From an uncultured Oscillospiraceae bacterium (GTDB taxonomy: Bacteria > Bacillota > Clostridia > Oscillospirales > Ruminococcaceae): a stretch of 64,000 bases of DNA. The notes beneath the pieces are model-generated. The model made no database searches and had not been told where the DNA came from. It worked only from the letters and a program-made list of their open reading frames with translations. The stretch lies in NCBI GenBank assembly GCA_934465295.1, contig CAKSKU010000014.1:5124-69123 (forward strand). Direction: 5' to 3'. The number at the start of each line of letters is the position of its first letter. Positions within the stretch are counted from its first letter, which is position 1. A program made the position numbers and the translations under genes. Of this stretch, positions 42,199 to 51,400 are shown piece after piece.

Positions 42199-44112
42199 AT
42201 GAAAAAAGATACTGACTTTCAGCCGTACATTCCATCTTCAAAAGCGACAGCGGAATTTACGGCTTCTTCCATTATTACGGGCATCATAACCGCCGTTATT
42301 TTCAGCGCATCGAACGCCTATCTCGGGCTGCGTGTGGGAATGACGGTCTCCGCATCGATACCTGCGGCGGTCATTGCGATGAGTGTTATGAAAATGCTTT
42401 CGGGGAAAAATTCCGTCCTCGAAAGCAACATCGTCCAGACGATAGGTTCGGCAGGCGAATCGATAGCTTCGGGTTCGATCTTCACGCTGCCTGCGCTTTT
42501 TTTATGGGCAGCGCAGGGGACGGGTGAACGCCCCTCGATACTTGAAATTACGATAATTGCTGTGATAGGCGGTCTGCTCGGCGTGTTTTTTATGATACCG
42601 CTTAGGAATGCGCTCATCGTCCGTGAGCATGGGACGCTGCCTTATCCCGAGGGAACTGCCTGTGCACAGGTTCTTCTTGCAGGGGAAAAGGGCGGAACGG
42701 GTGCTTCGGCAGTGTTCGGCGGAATGGGCGCAGGTGCGTTCTTCAAGCTGCTCATCGATGGACTGAAAGCCGTTCCCGAGGAGCTTTCACTTCGGCTGAA
42801 AAGCTTCGGCGGAGAGATAGGAACGCAGCTTTATCCTGCCGTTATGAGCGTTGGGTATATATGCGGCTTCCGCATTTCGTCCTATATGCTCTCGGGAGGG
42901 ATCTTCAGCTGGCTGGTGCTTATCCCCGTTATCGTGAACTTCGGCGGAGCAACGGTAATGTATCCGTCCGAAACCGCATCGGTCGCAGAGCTTTTTGCCG
43001 AGGGCGGTGCATCTGCGATATGGCAGAATTATATCCGCTACATCGGCGCAGGCGCACTTGCCGCAGGCGGACTTATCAGCCTTATCCGCTCGCTGCCGCT
43101 TATATTCAAGACATTCAGTGCTGCGCTTTCGGGCGTTGGACGGAGCGGAAAAAGCACAAAGCGAACCGAACGTGAACTGGATCTTCGCTTCGTTATTGCG
43201 GCGGTGGCAGTTCTTACGCTCGCACTGTGGCTTATCCCCGTTATTCCGGTGACGTTTGTCGGTGCGCTGATAACGGTGGTGTTCGGCTTCTTTTTTGCGG
43301 CTGTTTCATCACGAATGGTCGGACTGGTCGGCAGCAGCAACAACCCCGTTTCGGGAATGACGATAGCAACGCTTCTCGCGGCTTCGATGCTTCTCAAAGC
43401 AATGGGCATGGGCGGCGCAGAGGGAATGACCGCCGCTATTGCGATAGGCTCGGTGATAAGCATTATCGCATCGGTCGCAGGCGACACCTCGCAGGATCTG
43501 AAAACGGGCTATATCCTCGGTGCAACTCCGAAAAAGCAGCAGATCGGCGAGATCATCGGCACAACTGCCGCTTCGCTCGTCATAGGCGGAACGCTCTATC
43601 TGCTCGATGCGGCGTGGGGATTCGGAACTCCCGAGCTTGCCGCACCGCAAGCGACGCTCATGAAGATGATAACCGAGGGCGTTATGAGCGCACAGCTCCC
43701 GTGGAATCTGGTTTTCATCGGTGCATTTGCCGCAGCCGCAGCGGAGATAATGGGTATCCCCGTTCTGCCGTTCGCTATCGGCTCATATCTGCCGGTTCAG
43801 CTTTCCGCCTGCATTTTCATCGGCGGAGTTATACGATATTTTGCGGAGCGTGCAAAGGCTGATGATGAAGCGAAAGAAAAGGCGATAAACAAGGGCGTTC
43901 TCTTCTCCTCGGGAATGATAGCAGGGGAGGGACTTGTCGGGATCCTGCTCGCAGTTGCGGCTGTTTTTGGTGTGAACGGTTATCTTGATATTTCCGGATA
44001 TACAGAAAAATATGCGTCCGTTCCGACAGTTCTCGGCTTGCTCGTGCTGGCTTCGATAATACTTCTGCTTGTGAAGTTTTCACGCCCGTCAAAGGAAGTG
44101 AGGTCGGAATGA
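42199..44112 (+). CDS. OPT family oligopeptide transporter
   Basis: A 637-residue membrane protein with about 15 hydrophobic segments. The N-terminal SNAYLGLRVGMTVSASIPAA and the LPYPEGTACAQVL segment are hallmarks of bacterial OPT transporters, as is the SSNNPVSGMTIATLL motif. These carriers import small peptides or metal chelates; the substrate here is unknown. A GGAGGCG site precedes the ATG. The last 4 bp overlap the PqqD-like gene. Confidence 0.93.
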   Translation: MKKDTDFQPYIPSSKATAEFTASSIITGIITAVIFSASNAYLGLRVGMTVSASIPAAVIAMSVMKMLSGKNSVLESNIVQTIGSAGESIASGSIFTLPALFLWAAQGTGERPSILEITIIAVIGGLLGVFFMIPLRNALIVREHGTLPYPEGTACAQVLLAGEKGGTGASAVFGGMGAGAFFKLLIDGLKAVPEELSLRLKSFGGEIGTQLYPAVMSVGYICGFRISSYMLSGGIFSWLVLIPVIVNFGGATVMYPSETASVAELFAEGGASAIWQNYIRYIGAGALAAGGLISLIRSLPLIFKTFSAALSGVGRSGKSTKRTERELDLRFVIAAVAVLTLALWLIPVIPVTFVGALITVVFGFFFAAVSSRMVGLVGSSNNPVSGMTIATLLAASMLLKAMGMGGAEGMTAAIAIGSVISIIASVAGDTSQDLKTGYILGATPKKQQIGEIIGTTAASLVIGGTLYLLDAAWGFGTPELAAPQATLMKMITEGVMSAQLPWNLVFIGAFAAAAAEIMGIPVLPFAIGSYLPVQLSACIFIGGVIRYFAERAKADDEAKEKAINKGVLFSSGMIAGEGLVGILLAVAAVFGVNGYLDISGYTEKYASVPTVLGLLVLASIILLLVKFSRPSKEVRSE

Positions 44113-44432
44113 AGCGGATAGACGAAAGCTATGTTCCGCTTCGCTCGGAAAGCATAAACTGGTCGGCGGACGAGAACGGACTTGTGACTATCACAATGGA
44201 GAACAGCGGCTTTTTCAACAGGGTTCTGCAATTGCTTATGAAAAAGCCGAAGCGTTCCTTTATCTGCCTTGACGAAAAGGGCAGCTTTTTCTGGCAGGAA
44301 GCGGACGGTTCGCACACCCTCGGCGAAATTGCTCTTTGTTCAGCTGAAAGATTCGGCGAAGCTCCCGACATCAGCCTTACGGCGGCTGAAAGGTTTCTTG
44401 AAATTCTTTTCGGCTGTAATTTTATAAAATAA
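44109..44432 (+). CDS. PqqD-like small protein
   Basis: A 107-residue protein that resembles the PqqD family (winged-helix peptide-binding fold). FICLDEKGSFFWQEADGSHT is the typical beta-strand/helix core, followed by the LGEIA..... ERFGEAPD segment. Classic PqqD hands peptide precursors to modifying enzymes, but no radical SAM or peptide gene is nearby. Its 4-bp overlap with the OPT gene suggests that the two act together. The match is by pattern only. Confidence 0.7.
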   Translation: MKRIDESYVPLRSESINWSADENGLVTITMENSGFFNRVLQLLMKKPKRSFICLDEKGSFFWQEADGSHTLGEIALCSAERFGEAPDISLTAAERFLEILFGCNFIK

Positions 44433-44540
44433 ATTTTTCCGTAAATGAAAAATTTTCGGCTTTTAAATTGTATTATATATAGAGGATATCCAGAGCCTTC
44501 CGAAAGGGAGGTTTTGGGTGTTCCTTTGCAGGAGAAAATT

Positions 44541-45056
44541 ATGACGACTGAAAATCACGGTGAAAGGTTCGGCAGCAATGCGCATATCGAGCGTGTTCTT
44601 GCGGAATATTCCGACAGCATCATAAAGCTTTGCTATACATACACGAAGAATATCCACGATGCGGAGGATATTGCGCAGGAGACCTTTATCGCTCTGATAC
44701 GGCACGGCGAAGCCTTTGAAAGTGCCGAGCATGAAAAGGCATGGCTGCTGCGGACGGCTGTAAACAAATGCAAAAATCACGTTAAGTCGGGCTGGGTGAA
44801 GAACACCGTTCCGATCGATGAAACGACGGAAGAACCCTCGCAGGATTTTGACCCCGATGAGGGCAGCGAAGTCCTCGAAGCGGTGCAAAAGCTTCCCGAA
44901 AAGTACCGCCTGCCGATACATCTTTTTTATTACGAAGGCTATTCGATAAACGATATCGCAGGCATCATCGGCAAAAAGCCCGCAACGGTCGGGACGCTGC
45001 TCGCAAGGGCGAGAGAGCGGCTCAAAGAAATTCTGAAAGGAGGAAATTCCAACTGA
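44541..45056 (+). CDS. ECF-type RNA polymerase sigma factor
   Basis: A 171-residue sigma-70 family ECF protein. Region 2 has DSIIKLCYTYTKNIHDAEDI, then AQETFIALIRH. Region 4 has LPEKYRLPIHLFYYEGYSIN, then DIAGIIGKKPATVGTLLARA. The ATG at 44541 has GCAGGAG upstream. Upstream, a short open frame (44518-44544) overlaps the start by ATGA. It lies 6 bp before a gene for a membrane protein, a typical sigma/anti-sigma arrangement. Confidence 0.92.
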   Translation: MTTENHGERFGSNAHIERVLAEYSDSIIKLCYTYTKNIHDAEDIAQETFIALIRHGEAFESAEHEKAWLLRTAVNKCKNHVKSGWVKNTVPIDETTEEPSQDFDPDEGSEVLEAVQKLPEKYRLPIHLFYYEGYSINDIAGIIGKKPATVGTLLARARERLKEILKGGNSN

Positions 45057-45062
45057 GTTGGA

Positions 45063-46190
45063 ATGATAATTATGGATATAAACAGAGAAAATTACACAAG
45101 ATCACTTGAAAATATCAGACCCTCCGAGGAATTTCTCGCTGAAACAAAGAAGCTTATGCTTGAAGAAGCGGCAAAGACCGAGAAAGCCGAGAAGCCGAGC
45201 CGCAAGCCGTTTATAATGAAGCTCACGCCCCTTGCTGCGGCTGCTGCCTGCATTGCGCTTATTGCGGTTGTCGGCGTGAACACGCTCAAAGATAAGGGCG
45301 TTGAAACGGTTCAGACTGACGACAGTATTTATACCGCTCTTGCGGAAAATAGCGAAGAAAGCACCGAAATAACTTCTTCCGACGAAGCAGATGGAAATAA
45401 AGCCCCTGCAAATAATGAAGTCTTTGACGAAGCTTTGTCCGAGGAGAGCATTGCGGACGAAGCGGAGACAGCCGTATCAAATGAAGTTCCCGAAACCGAA
45501 ACCGAACCGAGTGCTGACGAGCCTGCAGCTTTTGCAGTGCAGGAGGTCTGGGACGAGGAAAACGCAGACGGCAGTGCTTGGTGCGATGAAGCCGAGAAGT
45601 CTGCGAGCGATGAAGAAGAGGACACGGCGCAAGGAACGAACAGCTATGTTGACGGCGGCTTTAATTATACCGAGAAAACGCCTGTCGATGACGGCGACGG
45701 CAATGCTGACGGCAATTGGGATGATGAGATCAATGATGATGCCTTTGACGACGATGAGGACGATATCATTAACAGCAACAAGCCTGTTTCGCCCACATTC
45801 ACAAAGTTTTCGGGCGGAAATGCCTCGGCTCATACCGATTTTTTGCCGACCGATACGGCAAAGCTGCGTGAGTTTCTTGCGCTTGTTTCGCAGGACGATA
45901 TAAACGCCGAGGTCATGACTTCCGACGGTGAGATCAAAGATATTTTCGGCGAAAGGGCATACAGTCTGAACGATGCTTTTGCAAATGCGGCTGAAGGTCT
46001 TGTTCCGAACGTTGGCGATGGCTTTGTGCCGACTGTATCGTTCAGCTTTTTTGACAATGTGAGCGGAGACGTTCTTTACACAGTTCAGACGGACGGCAGC
46101 GTTATCTCGGTTCAGATAGGCTGCGGCGAAACATTCTGTTTTACCGCCGACGATCAGGCAGTAAAGGCTGTAATTTCTGCGGCTGAATAA
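45063..46190 (+). CDS. Membrane protein, probable partner of the ECF sigma factor
   Basis: A 375-residue protein with a basic cytoplasmic N-terminus of about 50 residues (NYTRSLENIRPSEEFLAETK), one membrane helix (about 52-74) and a large outer region. That region is very acidic and low in complexity at about 90-240 (Glu/Asp/Ala/Asn-rich), then globular at 250-375. The layout and position fit an anti-sigma factor of the ECF system, but no zinc-binding or RskA motif is visible. ATG 45072 is an alternative start. Confidence 0.7.
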   Translation: MIIMDINRENYTRSLENIRPSEEFLAETKKLMLEEAAKTEKAEKPSRKPFIMKLTPLAAAAACIALIAVVGVNTLKDKGVETVQTDDSIYTALAENSEESTEITSSDEADGNKAPANNEVFDEALSEESIADEAETAVSNEVPETETEPSADEPAAFAVQEVWDEENADGSAWCDEAEKSASDEEEDTAQGTNSYVDGGFNYTEKTPVDDGDGNADGNWDDEINDDAFDDDEDDIINSNKPVSPTFTKFSGGNASAHTDFLPTDTAKLREFLALVSQDDINAEVMTSDGEIKDIFGERAYSLNDAFANAAEGLVPNVGDGFVPTVSFSFFDNVSGDVLYTVQTDGSVISVQIGCGETFCFTADDQAVKAVISAAE

Positions 46191-46201
46191 AAATTTTATA
46201 T

Positions 46202-46558
46202 AAAAACGCCGATCGCTCGGTTTATCAGAACGGGCAGGTGTTTATCGGGCGCACTGCAAAGGAAAGGCTCATTTCCCACCCCGATAAAACGGCAGCGGAA
46301 TTCAAGCGTTCAATAGGGTTAAGAACGACGTTCACTCTCGGCGGAAAGGATTTTTCTCCCGAGGAGCTTTCCTCGCTCGTGCTGAGGAAGATCGGGGAGG
46401 ATGCGGAGAAATATCTCGGCGAGGAAGTCACCGAGGCTGTTATAAGTGTGCCTGCATACTTTGACGACAACTGTCGGAATGCGACAAAGCTTGCCGCAGA
46501 GCATTACAAGAAATACCGAAACAACAAGCACTATCGTTTCAAGTATCGCAGAAAATAA
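46202..46558 (+). pseudogene. Hsp70 (HscC/DnaK-like) gene fragment
   Basis: About 110 codons read as the part of an Hsp70 ATPase domain that follows the first 30-40 residues: VFIGRTAKERLISHPDKTAA, then FTLGGKDFSPEELSSLVLRK, and YLGEEVTEAVISVPAYFDDN. The GIDLGTTNS start and everything after the YFDDNCRNATKLA region are missing, and the last 15-20 codons are unrelated. The frame opens inside 46187 without a normal start. It is best read as a remnant left by a deletion. Confidence 0.8.
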
Positions 46559-46719
46559 AGGTTTCATATTTTTGCCCTTTTGTTTTTTCTTTATTATGAC
46601 ATATAAATGTGCATATTTCAATAAGTATCTGTCTTATGTGCAAGGTCTATCAACGGGTAAATAGTGAACCTTTGAGGTAAATGTGTTTGTGATTTTTTTG
46701 TTAAACATCTATGCATTTC

Positions 46720-46748
46720 TTGACAGGACGGTTTGTATTCGCTATAAT
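46720..46748 (+). promoter_or_regulatory. Promoter of the P-type ATPase gene
   Basis: TTGACA (46720-46725) and TATAAT (46743-46748) with a 17-bp spacer. Transcription should begin just before the riboswitch. The preceding 46560-46719 is AT-rich and holds nothing I recognise. Confidence 0.9.
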
Positions 46749-46752
46749 GATA

Positions 46753-46910
46753 AAAAAGAGAGTAGCTGGCAGGGTCGATCCCTGTTTATGCGGCGTCAGT
46801 ACGGTTATTGTGCGAATAACCCGCTTCATATCTAAACGGCGAGACTTTACGGAGCACACAGACGGGATAACTGTCTGTTCCGTAAGGTCCCGCCGTTTTT
46901 GTTCTCTTAT
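46753..46910 (+). ncRNA. yybP-ykoY manganese riboswitch with terminator
   Basis: Conserved yybP-ykoY parts are visible: GAGAGTAGCTGG at the 5' side, GCGTCAGTA in the middle and GGCGAGACTTTACGGA at the 3' side. The 5' AAGAGA can pair with TCTCTT at 46902-46908. The region 46833-46901 folds as a long hairpin (ACGGCGAGACTTTACGGA with TCCGTAAGGTC-CCGCCGT) followed by TTTTTG, the expression platform. The class senses Mn2+ and turns on Mn export genes, fitting the ATPase that follows. Confidence 0.87.
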
Positions 46911-46935
46911 GTAAAAAAGAAAGGAAATGCAGTGT

Positions 46936-49545
46936 ATGAAAGAATGGTATCATCAGACGCAGGAGGAACTGTGTAAGGAACTGGAAACGTGTTCGGAGGG
47001 GCTTTCTTCCGAAACAGCGGCAAAGCATCTGGAGAAATACGGCAAAAACGCCATTGCCGAAGCCCGAAAAAAGCCTGTCTGGCTGATCTTTCTGGAGCAG
47101 TTCAGGGATCTTCTGGTGATAATTCTGATAATTGCGGCGCTGATCTCGGCGTTTACCGGCGACCCTGAAAGCTTTATCGTTATTATTGCGGTTATCACCA
47201 TGAATGCGATACTTGGAACTGTGCAGACGGTTAAAGCGGAACAATCGCTGTCCGATCTTAAAAAGCTTTCTTCGCCCACGGCAAAGGTGCTCCGTGACGG
47301 TAAGACGACAGTTCTTGCATCGGAAGATATAACTGTGGGAGATGTGGTCCTGCTGGAAGCAGGCGACCGTATCCCTGCGGACGGCAGGCTGATCGAATGT
47401 GCTTCGCTCCGCACAAACGAAAGTGCGCTGACGGGAGAGAGTACCGATGTTGAAAAATCCATAGACCCCATTGACGGAGATGTGCCTTTGGCAGAACGGA
47501 AAAATATGGTGTATTCGGGCGGATTTGTTTCTTATGGCAGAGGTGCATATATTGTCACCGATGTGGGAATGCAGACCGAGGTGGGAAAGATAGCATCACT
47601 TATCCATAACGCAGAGGCACGGAAAACACCGCTTCAGATCACACTGGATCAATTCGGAAAACGGCTTTCAATTGCGATCCTGCTCGTTTCCGTACTGGTA
47701 TTTGTACTGAGTATGCTAAGGGTGGAGATCATCAGCGTTGATACAGTTATGGATTCACTTATGTTTGCCATTGCGCTGGCAGTTGCGGCGATCCCCGAGG
47801 CGCTCAGCTCCATTGTTACCATCGTGCTGTCTTTCGGCACGCAAAGAATGTCACGGGAACACGCAATTATGCGAAAACTACGGGCGGTCGAGGGACTTGG
47901 TTCTGTGTCGGTGATTTGCTCGGATAAGACAGGCACACTGACCCAAAACAAAATGACCGTTCGGAAGATCTCGGTACGGGAGCAGATCATCGATGCGGAC
48001 GGTGTAAGTACGGAAGATCCGAAGGTTTGTGAGCTGATCACGGCATCGGTGCTGTGCAGTGACGCTTCCTGTCAGGACGGCACAGAGATCGGCGACCCTA
48101 CCGAAACGGCTCTGGTGAGGTTTGCGCAGGACTGCGGACTGTCGGATAAGAAATTGCGCACGGATCACCCGCGTGTCGGGGAGATCCCCTTTGACTCCGA
48201 GCGAAAGCTGATGTCAACGCTGAATCGGTGCGGCGATATGCGGAAGATGTATACCAAGGGTGCAACAGATGTACTGCTGGAGCGTATGCTGATCTCCGAT
48301 GAGGAGAAAAAGGCGATCAGGGAACGTTCGGAGGAGCTGTCAGAACAGGGACTTCGTGTGCTGTGCTTTGCCGAAAAGACATTTTGCGGAGAAGCACTTG
48401 ATGTAACAGATGAAAACGATCTTACTTATCTGGGATTGATCGCTGAAATGGATCCTCCCCGAAAAGAGTCGGGACAGGCAGTTGCAGAGTGTAAGGCAGC
48501 CGGCATCAAACCGATAATGATAACCGGCGATCATATTGTCACAGCTTCTGCGATCGCAAAGGAGATCGGCATTCTGGAGCGCAGGGAAGAAGCTGTTGAG
48601 GGTGCAGTTCTGGACGCATATACAGACGATCAGCTGGTGGAGCTTGTGAAAGACAAATCCGTTTATGCCCGTGTTACGCCTGAACATAAGATCCGCATTG
48701 TCCGTGCATGGCAGAAGAGGGGCAATATCGTTGCCATGACCGGCGACGGTGTAAATGATGCACCTGCGCTCAAGCAGGCAGATGTTGGCGTTGCCATGGG
48801 CATTACCGGTACAGAGGTTGCAAAGGACGCAGCAGACATGGTGCTGACCGATGATAACTTTGCCACTATCGTCAAGGCTGTGAATAACGGAAGAAACATC
48901 TATGAGAATATCAAAAAAGCTATCCTGTTCCTGTTGTCAGGCAATCTGGCAGGTATCATCGCTGTTCTGTTCTGCTCTCTGGCAGGACTTCCTGTCCCGT
49001 TTGCACCGATCCACCTGCTGTTTATCAATCTGCTGACGGACTCGCTCCCTGCGATCGCTCTTGGACTTGAACCGTATTCCGATGATGTGATGAAAAAAAG
49101 CCCCCGTCCGTCGAATGAATCGATCCTGACAAAGGCTTTTCTGACAAAGGTGGGATATTCGGGCATTATCATCAGCATCGCAACAATAAGTGCATTTCTG
49201 TTGGGATATTTCTATCAGGGCGCATACAATGCAGGTGCTGCCATGACAATGGCATTTGCCACGCTGTGTATGTCCCGTCTGTTCCACGGATTCAGCTGTA
49301 AGTCAGAGAAGCCGGTACTCTTCTCAAAGCGTATGTGGGACAATAAATATGCGGTCATGGCATTTCTGGCGGGTATGGTGCTGATAAATGCCGTGTTGTG
49401 GATCCCCGGGCTGCATGAACTGTTCCGCATCGAAAACGGAATGTCGGGCGTATTGATCGGTGCGGTCTATGGCTTAAGCTTCGGTTCAATGGTACTCATT
49501 CAGATCGTGAAAGCGGTCGTTTCGTCTGTAAAAAAGACAAAATAA
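46936..49545 (+). CDS. P2-type cation ATPase, probable Mn2+/Ca2+ exporter
   Basis: An 869-residue pump with the actuator motif TNESALTGES, the phosphorylated Asp at about residue 330 in CSDKTGTLTQNKMT, nucleotide-binding KGATDVLLERM and hinge MTGDGVNDAPALKQADVG. Ten membrane segments are expected. The fourth has AAIPEALSSIVTIVLSFGTQ, with PEAL where Ca2+ pumps have PEGL. The same variant occurs in the Lactococcus Mn2+ pump YoaB, also under a yybP-ykoY element. Mn2+ export is therefore the likely role. ATG 46936 has AAAGGA at good spacing. Confidence 0.93.
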   Translation: MKEWYHQTQEELCKELETCSEGLSSETAAKHLEKYGKNAIAEARKKPVWLIFLEQFRDLLVIILIIAALISAFTGDPESFIVIIAVITMNAILGTVQTVKAEQSLSDLKKLSSPTAKVLRDGKTTVLASEDITVGDVVLLEAGDRIPADGRLIECASLRTNESALTGESTDVEKSIDPIDGDVPLAERKNMVYSGGFVSYGRGAYIVTDVGMQTEVGKIASLIHNAEARKTPLQITLDQFGKRLSIAILLVSVLVFVLSMLRVEIISVDTVMDSLMFAIALAVAAIPEALSSIVTIVLSFGTQRMSREHAIMRKLRAVEGLGSVSVICSDKTGTLTQNKMTVRKISVREQIIDADGVSTEDPKVCELITASVLCSDASCQDGTEIGDPTETALVRFAQDCGLSDKKLRTDHPRVGEIPFDSERKLMSTLNRCGDMRKMYTKGATDVLLERMLISDEEKKAIRERSEELSEQGLRVLCFAEKTFCGEALDVTDENDLTYLGLIAEMDPPRKESGQAVAECKAAGIKPIMITGDHIVTASAIAKEIGILERREEAVEGAVLDAYTDDQLVELVKDKSVYARVTPEHKIRIVRAWQKRGNIVAMTGDGVNDAPALKQADVGVAMGITGTEVAKDAADMVLTDDNFATIVKAVNNGRNIYENIKKAILFLLSGNLAGIIAVLFCSLAGLPVPFAPIHLLFINLLTDSLPAIALGLEPYSDDVMKKSPRPSNESILTKAFLTKVGYSGIIISIATISAFLLGYFYQGAYNAGAAMTMAFATLCMSRLFHGFSCKSEKPVLFSKRMWDNKYAVMAFLAGMVLINAVLWIPGLHELFRIENGMSGVLIGAVYGLSFGSMVLIQIVKAVVSSVKKTK

Positions 49546-49604
49546 GCGGTTCGGAGCTTGAGCGAACCGCCAGTCTGTCGAAAAAGTATATTATTGAAAA
49601 GAGT

Positions 49605-50385
49605 TGCACAAAATTAAAGTTTACGTTAATTCTGAAAGAATTTCGCTTTGTTCAAAGGGTGGTGGGTGTCAAGGGGGCAAAGCCCTTGGTCGCTTCCGCA
49701 GAAGCGAAACACCTTAAACTGACAGTTAAAGGCTGTGCAGCAATAGCGTAATCAGTAACAACTAAAAAGGCGCAATTCACACAAAATATGGTAAACGAAC
49801 TATGAGAAATCAAGTTTGTAAAACCATAAAATGTGAATTGCGCCATACTATTTTTCTAAAACAAACTATCCTCGGCGAGAAATGCGCAGAGCGAAAGCGA
49901 TAAGCATTTATTGCCGACATCGTTTGAACGGCGGTGGGATATGAATGGGGAACGTTCTTACTGACATATCGCATCGCTGTTCATACTGCGTTTTACCGGT
50001 CATACAGCGTTGAAGCTTCAAATCCACTCACTTCGTTCGTGGATTTTCGCTTCAAGGACAGTTTGTTTGAAGAAAATAGAATTGGCGCAATTCACATTTT
50101 TAGGTTTTACGAAACTGATTTCTCATAGTTTGTTTTACCATTTTGTTGTGAATTGCACCTTTTTTAGCTGTTAGTGATTTCGCTATTGCGGCAATGCATT
50201 TTGCTGTTAGTTTAGAGAATTTCGCTCTCTGCGGAGAGCGACCAAAGGGCTTCCGCCCTCTGGACACCTGACGAGCTGTGCTCAGCGTGCTAAGTTTAGC
50301 ATGACCAGCCGGTTGGCTTCGCAGCGTCCGACAAACGTCAGCTATGCAAATAATTCCGAATTCCGAATTCCGCATTCCGAATTTA
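49605..50385 (-). repeat. Composite repeat R4, full copy 2 (inverted)
   Basis: The reverse complement of this stretch follows 39484-40320 box by box. Hairpin modules lie at 49769-49844 and 50084-50159, and the GGAATTC-type microsatellite ends it at 50352-50383. A short hairpin (GCGGTTCG/CGAACCGC, 49546-49570) after the ATPase stop precedes it. No plausible gene lies inside. Confidence 0.82.
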
Positions 50386-50387
50386 AA

Positions 50388-51266
50388 TTAGGCTTTCCTA
50401 TTCGGACATTTAACAATAATTCCCGAAACTTCATGTCCAAGATGACATGAAATAGTTGCTCCGACCTCGCATATTTCCTCGGGGTCATATCCTACCGCTT
50501 TCTTCATGAGCTTTATAAGCTCCTCCGTAAGCTCGTGGCGGCTGCCATCGAGGATAGCGTAGGCTGTTCCCGGGACCATATGGTCGGTCGCATACTCTAC
50601 CATTTTCGGAAGAACGGCTTTCTCGCCTCTTATTTTTGCGACGGTCTCCGATACTGCGTCCGTAAAGGTGATGATCGGTTTCAGCCCGAGCATTTCACCC
50701 ACGAATGCGGCTGCGCAGCCGACACGTCCCGATTTCTTTGCATATTTAAGGGTATACGCTGTGCAGATAATTATGCCGCTGTCGAACCAGTCGGTGAGGA
50801 ATGCGATTATTTCATCTGCCGATGCGCCCTTCTGTATCTTCTTTGCTGCCTGCATTACGGGGAGTCCGTAGACGCCTGTATAGCCCTTGCTGTCGAGGAT
50901 GGTGATGTTCATTTTATCTTTTGCTTCGGGGTGAAGCTCATAGAACTTCTCCTTTGCGGCGTTGGCGTTGTTGAACGAATTCGAGCCGATAGAAGCGATA
51001 ACTACATTGATGAGGTCGGTAACACCGTCGTTATACTGTTTCTCATACTCGCCGATATAGTCTTCAATGCGTATCTGCGAGGTATGCGGCATTTCGTCCA
51101 CCTCGTCCAGAAGCTTATAAAATTCCTTTGTCGAATATTCAACGTGTTCACGGAGGCTGCGCTCACCCACGATTATCCAGAAATTGACGAGGGCGATATC
51201 ATATTTTTCTGCCTGTTCAAGCGAAATATCACTTGCGGAGTCGGTCATAATCTTCACTTTGCTCAT
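50388..51266 (-). CDS. DegV family protein
   Basis: A 292-residue fatty-acid-binding-type DegV protein. The canonical start KIMTDSASDISLEQAEKYDI (DSASD) is present, followed by MPHTSQIRIEDYIGEYE, YTLKYAKKSGRVG and SCHLGHEVSGII. Unlike the DegV at 27418 it keeps the classical N-terminal motif and stands alone. The start at 51266 has AAAAGGAG just upstream. Confidence 0.93.
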   Translation of the reverse strand: MSKVKIMTDSASDISLEQAEKYDIALVNFWIIVGERSLREHVEYSTKEFYKLLDEVDEMPHTSQIRIEDYIGEYEKQYNDGVTDLINVVIASIGSNSFNNANAAKEKFYELHPEAKDKMNITILDSKGYTGVYGLPVMQAAKKIQKGASADEIIAFLTDWFDSGIIICTAYTLKYAKKSGRVGCAAAFVGEMLGLKPIITFTDAVSETVAKIRGEKAVLPKMVEYATDHMVPGTAYAILDGSRHELTEELIKLMKKAVGYDPEEICEVGATISCHLGHEVSGIIVKCPNRKA

Positions 51267-51301
51267 AATACGGTAGCTCCTTTTGAAATTATTTAATAAT
51301 A

Positions 51302-51330
51302 AGTATAACACATTTAATATCTTATTGCAA
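51302..51330 (-). promoter_or_regulatory. Promoter of the DegV gene at 50388
   Basis: On the - strand TTGCAA (51330-51325) and TATACT (51307-51302) with a 17-bp spacer. It is back to back with the promoter at 51339. Confidence 0.72.
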
Positions 51331-51338
51331 GTTTTTAT

Positions 51339-51367
51339 TTGCCAAACCGATATAAATATGGTATAAT
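51339..51367 (+). promoter_or_regulatory. Promoter of the PHP phosphatase gene
   Basis: TTGCCA (51339-51344) and TATAAT (51362-51367) with a 17-bp spacer, about 34 bp before the ATG. Confidence 0.75.
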
Positions 51368-51400
51368 AAAGAAAATTTCAACTGTGAAAGGGTCTTTTCA

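Noticed and set aside
46238..46558. Hsp70 fragment as a functional small protein
   Set aside because: It lacks the phosphate-binding start and most of the ATPase domain, and its start would be a GTG inside conserved sequence without a ribosome binding site.
39484..50385. The R4-bounded segment as a composite transposon
   Set aside because: There is no transposase or integrase, and genes inside are ordinary chromosomal types with similar composition.
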